Source: Streptomyces asoensis | Lineage (GTDB): Bacteria > Actinomycetota > Actinomycetes > Streptomycetales > Streptomycetaceae | Direction: 5' to 3' | NCBI RefSeq assembly: GCF_013085465.1 | Contig: NZ_CP049838.1 | Span: 3,162,001 to 3,226,000 of the forward strand | Length of the DNA stretch: 64,000 bases | Shown here: piece by piece, positions 60,178-64,000 of the stretch | How the letters are laid out: every line of letters begins with the position of its first letter | Position numbering within the stretch: position 1 is the stretch's first letter | Made by a program: the position numbers and the translations under genes | Notes under the pieces: model-generated | Told to the model about the DNA's origin: nothing | What the model saw: the letters and a program-made list of their open reading frames with translations, nothing else | Databases searched by the model: none

Positions 60178-61095
60178 CAGCCGCTCGGTCAGTTCGCGGT
60201 AGTCGCGCAGGGCCAGCCGGAGCTGTTCGGTGTCGGTGGCCGCCGCGGCCGCCGCGGAGCGGTCCTTGCCGCCCTCTCCCGACTGCCAGGCCCCGCGCAG
60301 GGTACGGCGTCGCCGGTCCACGGCGTCCGTGAACTGCGCGGCGAGTTCCTCCAGCACCTGGTCGGCCTCCGCGACGGCGTCGCGCGGGCCGTCGACGAAC
60401 CCGACGACCGCGTGCCGCATGCGGGAGGCGATCCGGTCGCACTCGTCGTCCGGCAGGAGGAACATGCCGTGACCGCCGTGCAGGGCGGCGGCTGTCGTCG
60501 GTTCACGGCCCGTGGCGGTGTCCACCGCGCCCGTGTCCCGGTGCCGGGGCGACGCCCCTTCGCCGGAGGCGCTGAGCGGGCCCGCGTCCCGGCCGGCGCC
60601 GGCCGCCCGGCCGCGCGCCGCTCCGCCGGCACCGTTGTCGGAGCCGAACGGCGTCGGCTCCTCCACGGCTGTCGTACCGCGCGGCTCCGCCGACGTCCGT
60701 CCCCTCTCCCCCGGCAGGACGGCCTCACCCGGCAGAGCGGCCGCACCCGGCGAGGCAGCCTCACCGGTCCGTGCTGCGGCTTCGCCGGGCCGTACGGCTT
60801 CACCGGTGCGTGCCGTCTCGCCGGTGCGTGCGGCCCCGCCGGTCTGTGCGGCCTCGCCGGGCCGTACGGCTTCACCGGTGCGTGCCGTCTCGCCGGTGCG
60901 TGCGGCCCCGCCGGTCTGTGCGGCCTCGCCGGGCCGTACGGTTTCGGCGGCCCGTGCGGTGTCGCCGGGCTTCGCCGCGCGGGCTCGGTCGGCCGCCGGT
61001 CGGCGGTTCTCCGGAGCCCCGCCCGGGATCGCGTCCGTGTCACGCGTCGTGTCACGCGTCGTTTCGGGCGTCTTGTTCGGTGTCAGGTCGGGCAT
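60166..61095 (-). CDS. Hypothetical protein with 24-residue repeats and C-terminal helical domain
   Basis: The 309-residue protein has a low-complexity Ala/Gly/Thr/Arg N-terminal half with a 24-residue repeat (VRPGEAAQTGGAARTGETAR, TGEA) present about 2.5 times. A conserved-looking helical C-terminal third follows (MFLLPDDECDRIASRMRHAV, VGFVDGPRDAVAEADQVLEE, LRLALRDYRELTERLLHL). The VDxPxxAVxEADxLLxE pattern is shared with the upstream gene product, so the two are distant paralogues. It starts 5 bp after the upstream stop and is co-transcribed. Confidence 0.75.
   Translation of the reverse strand: MPDLTPNKTPETTRDTTRDTDAIPGGAPENRRPAADRARAAKPGDTARAAETVRPGEAAQTGGAARTGETARTGEAVRPGEAAQTGGAARTGETARTGEAVRPGEAAARTGEAASPGAAALPGEAVLPGERGRTSAEPRGTTAVEEPTPFGSDNGAGGAARGRAAGAGRDAGPLSASGEGASPRHRDTGAVDTATGREPTTAAALHGGHGMFLLPDDECDRIASRMRHAVVGFVDGPRDAVAEADQVLEELAAQFTDAVDRRRRTLRGAWQSGEGGKDRSAAAAAATDTEQLRLALRDYRELTERLLHL
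60784..60948 (-). repeat. 72-bp tandem repeat
   Basis: Copies start at 60784, 60856 and (partial) 60928, nearly identical over the first two. The unit is a multiple of three, so copy number changes keep the protein frame. Confidence 0.85.
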
Positions 61096-61100
61096 GGCGG

Positions 61101-61796
61101 TCAGCTCTCCTTCGCCTGGTGACGGTGGAAGCCCCGCGGCAGGTGGTGGCCGGAGCGGGAGCCGTTCTGGCTCACGCGCTCCTGCGGGCGACGGCGGCCG
61201 GCGTCGTGGGAGGCCTCGCCGACCAGGTCGTCGAAGAGGGCGCGCGCCTCGACCATGGCGGCCCGCATGTCCTCCGTGCCGGGTGCGCCGGACGTGCCGG
61301 TCGCGCTCGCGTCGTGCGTGCCGACGCCGTTGACGCGTACCCGTGCCACACGGTGGACGCGTCGGTAGCCGTGGACATGATCCGCGTGGTGGACGGAGAG
61401 TGCGGCGAGCTGCTCCTCGTACTGGTCGCCGTCCGGGAAGCCCCGGGCGCCCGCCACTTCCGCGAGCAGGCGGTCGGCCTCGGTGACCGCCTGCTGGGGC
61501 GAGTCGACGAACCGCTCCTGCGCGGCCGTCCAGCGGGCCTCGAACCTCTCACGCTCCGCGGGTTCCAGCGGGCGCTCGCGCAGCCCGCCGTGCCGCTCCA
61601 CGAGGGCGTCGAGCTCGCGCTCGGCGGCCTTGACGTCCCCGTCGTGCCGGGCCACGGCACGGTCGTACTCGGGCCCGAAGCGACGCTTCAGACCGTGTCC
61701 GCCGTGCGACCCGCGGGCCCGCACGGCCAGAACGGCCGCGACGGCGACGATGGCCGCCACGATCACGATCAGAGCGATGATCACTCCTGTGGACAT
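61101..61796 (-). CDS. N-terminally anchored helical hypothetical protein
   Basis: The 231-residue protein has an N-terminal TM helix (about 4-26, GVIIALIVIVAAIVAVAAVL) and a conserved helical domain: RRFGPEYDRAVARHDGDVKA, AERELDALVERHG, EARWTAAQERFVDSPQQAVT and EADRLLAEVAGARG. The His/Arg/Gly-rich tail is variable. Its helical region resembles that of the downstream 309-residue protein. Function is unknown. Envelope-associated signalling is possible. Confidence 0.8.
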   Translation of the reverse strand: MSTGVIIALIVIVAAIVAVAAVLAVRARGSHGGHGLKRRFGPEYDRAVARHDGDVKAAERELDALVERHGGLRERPLEPAERERFEARWTAAQERFVDSPQQAVTEADRLLAEVAGARGFPDGDQYEEQLAALSVHHADHVHGYRRVHRVARVRVNGVGTHDASATGTSGAPGTEDMRAAMVEARALFDDLVGEASHDAGRRRPQERVSQNGSRSGHHLPRGFHRHQAKES

Positions 61797-61960
61797 GCCT
61801 TGCCTTCCGGTGTGTCGGCCCCACGGGCCGGTTCACGCATCGGGTTGCCCGGACTGCCCCTCCCAAACGGCCTGCGCAGTTCCCGGGACGAAGGTGCCGA
61901 CGAAGGTGCCGCCGCAAATTCGGTTGCGGGGCCGCCGGGCCACCTTCGGACAATGTCCGC

Positions 61961-62476
61961 ATGACGACGTCGCCGACCTGGACCATCACCGCCGAACCCT
62001 TCGACGCCCCGGTCGCCCGCGCCCTCTGGCGGGCGTACTACACCGAGGTCAGCGACCGCTACTACCTGCTGCACGAGGGGCGCAGGACCGACCCGGTCGA
62101 GCTGGAGCGGGAGATCGCCGCCCGTACCGGCGCCGAACTCGCCCCGCCCGGCGGACGGTTGCTCGTCGGGCGGTACAGCGGTGAGCCGGCCGGCACCGCG
62201 GGCGTGCGGCTACGGGACGCCGGCACCGCCGAGCTCACCCGGGTGTTCGTCCGGGCGGAGCTGCGCGGCCGGGGCGGAGCCGCGCTCCTCGTCCGGGGCG
62301 CCGAGGACGCCGCCCGCGCGCTCGGCGCCGGCCGGATGATCCTCGACACCCGCGGCGACCTCGTCGAGGCCCGTGCCCTGTACGCCCGGCTGGGCTACAC
62401 CGAGACCGAGCCGCACAACGCGGACCCGTACGCCGACCACTGGTTCGGCAAGTCGCTCGGCCAGGACCTCAGGTGA
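61961..62476 (+). CDS. GNAT-family N-acetyltransferase
   Basis: The 171-residue protein has a GNAT core with the acetyl-CoA loop VRAELRGRGGAALLVRGAED (Q/R-x-x-G-x-G/A type), the preceding strand TAELTRVFV and a C-terminal ARALYARLGYTETEPHNADP. It acetylates small molecules or protein amines, but the substrate cannot be told. ATG 61961 starts the protein. Its end overlaps the convergent MFS gene by 8 bp. Confidence 0.92.
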   Translation: MTTSPTWTITAEPFDAPVARALWRAYYTEVSDRYYLLHEGRRTDPVELEREIAARTGAELAPPGGRLLVGRYSGEPAGTAGVRLRDAGTAELTRVFVRAELRGRGGAALLVRGAEDAARALGAGRMILDTRGDLVEARALYARLGYTETEPHNADPYADHWFGKSLGQDLR

Positions 62477-64000
62477 GCCGGTGGTCGGGCACCACCCGCC
62501 CGCCGTACGGCCGTTCCCGGTCCGAGCCACACAGCTCGTCGTTCAGCTCCTTCACCAGCTGGACGAGGTCGGTGGGCCGGTCCGGCCCCCACCAGTCGCC
62601 GAGCAGCTCGGCCAGCGACTCCTCGCGGACCTGCGCGAGCCGGTCGGCGACCACGCGCCCCTCGTCGGTCAGCATCATGTCGAGTCCCTCGCGTACGGCG
62701 AGCCCGCGCCCCTCCATCTGACGGACGGCCTCGATGACCACCGGCAGCGGGACCGTGCTGTGCTCGGCGAGCACGCTCGGCTCGACCCTGCCGTACCGCT
62801 TGATCCGCAGCAGCAGCCAGCTCGCCGCCGGGAGGAGGTCGTAGCCGGCCCGCGCGGTGATCTTCCGGTAGATCTCGCGGCGGCCCTCGCGGGTGCCGAG
62901 GACGGACAGCGCCCGGCACACCTCGTCGTACGAGGACCGTTCCACCGGGTTGCTGGCGAGGGTCTCCGTCACGTCGGGAGCGGTGACCGAGCCGCGCAGC
63001 GGGTCCTCCTTGAGGAACCACGCCAGGACGAAGCCGACGAGGGCGACGGGGGCGGCGTACAGGAAGACGTCGGTGATGGCGGACGCGTACGCGTCCAGGG
63101 CCTGCGGTCGCAGGGTCGACGGCAGTTCGGCGATGCCGCGCGGGTCGGACTCGAGCCCGTCCACCGAGACCCCGGACGGGAGTTGCACGCCCAGGAAGGC
63201 GTCCGTGAGCTTGTCGCCGAGGCGGCCCGAGAAGATCGTGCCGAAGATCGCGACGCCGAAGGAGGCGCCGATCGAGCGGAAGAAGGTCGCGCCGGAGGTG
63301 GCGACGCCGAGGTCCTCGTACGCGACGGCGTTCTGCACGATCAGCACCAGCACCTGCATGACCAGGCCGAGGCCGAGACCGAACACGAAGAAGCAGGCGC
63401 TCATCGCGCCCGTGGAGCTGTGCTCGTCGAGCCGGTGCAGGAGGAGCAGGCCGAGCGTGGTGACGCCGGTGCCGGCGACCGGGAACACCTTCCAGCGGCC
63501 GGTGCGGCTGACGATCTGCCCGGAGACGGTGGACGCCAGCAGCAGGCCCGCCACCATCGGCAGCATGTGCACGCCGGACAGGGTCGGCGACACGCCCTGC
63601 ACCACCTGGAGGAAGGTCGGCAGGTACGTCATCGCTCCGAACATCGCGAAGCCGACGATGAAGCTGATCACCGCGGAGAGGGTGAAGGTGCGGATGCGGA
63701 ACAGTTTCAGCGGGAGCACCGGTTCGGCCGCCCGCCGTTCCACGGCCACGAACGCCACGGCCAGGAGCACGCCCAGCACCGCCAGGCCGACGATCTGCGG
63801 CGAGGCCCAGTCCCAGGTGGTGCCGCCGAGCGAGGCCACCAGGACCAGGCAGGTGGCGACCGCGGCGATGAGGAAGGTGCCGAGGTAGTCGATGACGTGC
63901 TTCGTCGACTTGCGCGGGATGCGCAGGACGGTCGCGATGACGGCGAGGGCGACCACGCCGACGGGCAGGTTGACGTAGAACACCCAGCGCCAGCTCAGAT
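62469..64000 (-). CDS. DHA2-type MFS transporter with C-terminal winged-helix domain (5' part outside window)
   Basis: The frame is open to the window edge, so the N-terminal helices are missing. Visible are LSWRWVFYVNLPVGVVALAV, IVGFAMFGAMTYLPTFLQVV and VQNAVAYEDLGVATSGATFF, typical of the EmrB/QacA 14-TM group. After the last helix (about FLYAAPVALVGFVLAWFL) some 170 soluble residues follow. They include a MarR-like winged helix: RIKRYGRVEPSVLAEHSTVP, VVIEAVRQMEGRGLAVREGL and MMLTDEGRVVADRLAQVREE. Fusion of an exporter to a DNA-binding-type domain recurs in actinobacteria and may sense substrate. Confidence 0.88.
   Translation of the reverse strand, partial: LSWRWVFYVNLPVGVVALAVIATVLRIPRKSTKHVIDYLGTFLIAAVATCLVLVASLGGTTWDWASPQIVGLAVLGVLLAVAFVAVERRAAEPVLPLKLFRIRTFTLSAVISFIVGFAMFGAMTYLPTFLQVVQGVSPTLSGVHMLPMVAGLLLASTVSGQIVSRTGRWKVFPVAGTGVTTLGLLLLHRLDEHSSTGAMSACFFVFGLGLGLVMQVLVLIVQNAVAYEDLGVATSGATFFRSIGASFGVAIFGTIFSGRLGDKLTDAFLGVQLPSGVSVDGLESDPRGIAELPSTLRPQALDAYASAITDVFLYAAPVALVGFVLAWFLKEDPLRGSVTAPDVTETLASNPVERSSYDEVCRALSVLGTREGRREIYRKITARAGYDLLPAASWLLLRIKRYGRVEPSVLAEHSTVPLPVVIEAVRQMEGRGLAVREGLDMMLTDEGRVVADRLAQVREESLAELLGDWWGPDRPTDLVQLVKELNDELCGSDRERPYGGRVVPDHRLT

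Overview
The window is high-GC actinobacterial DNA and looks like a Streptomyces chromosome. Genes are dense, with many GTG starts and 4-bp GTGA/ATGA start-stop overlaps. Characteristic families include DUF397 with an Scr1-type HTH regulator, F420-type oxidoreductases, an Rhs/FG-GAP pair and a cobalamin ECF operon. I found no rRNA, tRNA or CRISPR array.

Layout. 0-11.9 kb: tail of a probable sensor kinase overlapping its NarL-type response regulator, a secreted surface protein, a small methyltransferase, a drug-type MFS carrier with a fused carboxypeptidase-regulatory-like domain, a TetR regulator facing an NmrA-like oxidoreductase and second MFS pump across an array of palindromic operators, a wall amidase, a Pro/Gly-rich membrane protein and an F420-type oxidoreductase. 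11.9-18.1 kb: a tightly overlapping glycosyltransferase, methyltransferase and prenyltransferase-like operon, divergent from a KstR-type regulator, then an aldehyde dehydrogenase/ferredoxin operon. 18.07-21.87 kb: a degraded island with a truncated tyrosine recombinase, a NUDIX remnant, an amber-interrupted HD gene and an unusual glycine-valine repeat protein. It is bounded by two near-identical copies of a KstR-like operator. 21.9-23.7 kb: MBL-fold hydrolase and a phosphotransferase-fold protein.

23.8-29.7 kb: a cobalamin riboswitch followed by five overlapping genes: two secreted proteins, EcfT, a double-NBD ATPase and an S component, a complete predicted B12-type ECF uptake system. 30-33 kb: secreted transglycosylase-like protein, DUF1275 protein, CMD-family protein and an ECF sigma factor. 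33-35.6 kb: divergent CYP125 and FadA5-like thiolase around another KstR-type palindrome. With the operators at 15.28, 18.07 and 21.85 kb this suggests a steroid/cholesterol side-chain regulon spread over 20 kb.

35.6-50.4 kb: Scr1-type HTH/DUF397/anti-sigma-type ATPase trio, then a polymorphic-toxin locus: a large FG-GAP/lectin protein, a 2124-residue Rhs protein with a distinct C-terminal toxin-like domain, a DUF7660 gene overlapping its end (probable immunity gene) and a graveyard of duplicated, frameshifted or stop-interrupted accessory genes including a second intact DUF7660 copy. 51.2-53.8 kb: a two-gene system in which a small helical protein and a membrane-anchored NACHT NTPase carry the same short GN-FHG-Q-GD-N-Q motif. 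This resembles the RHIM-like bacterial amyloid signalling motifs of NLR/effector pairs and is the best candidate for an immunity or cell-death system here. 53.9-64 kb: a GT87-PAP2 fusion, a DUF2330 protein with a minisatellite tail, an O-methyltransferase, an FHA-like protein, DUF1992 protein, two related helical proteins, a GNAT acetyltransferase and the C-terminal part of an MFS carrier fused to a winged-helix domain.
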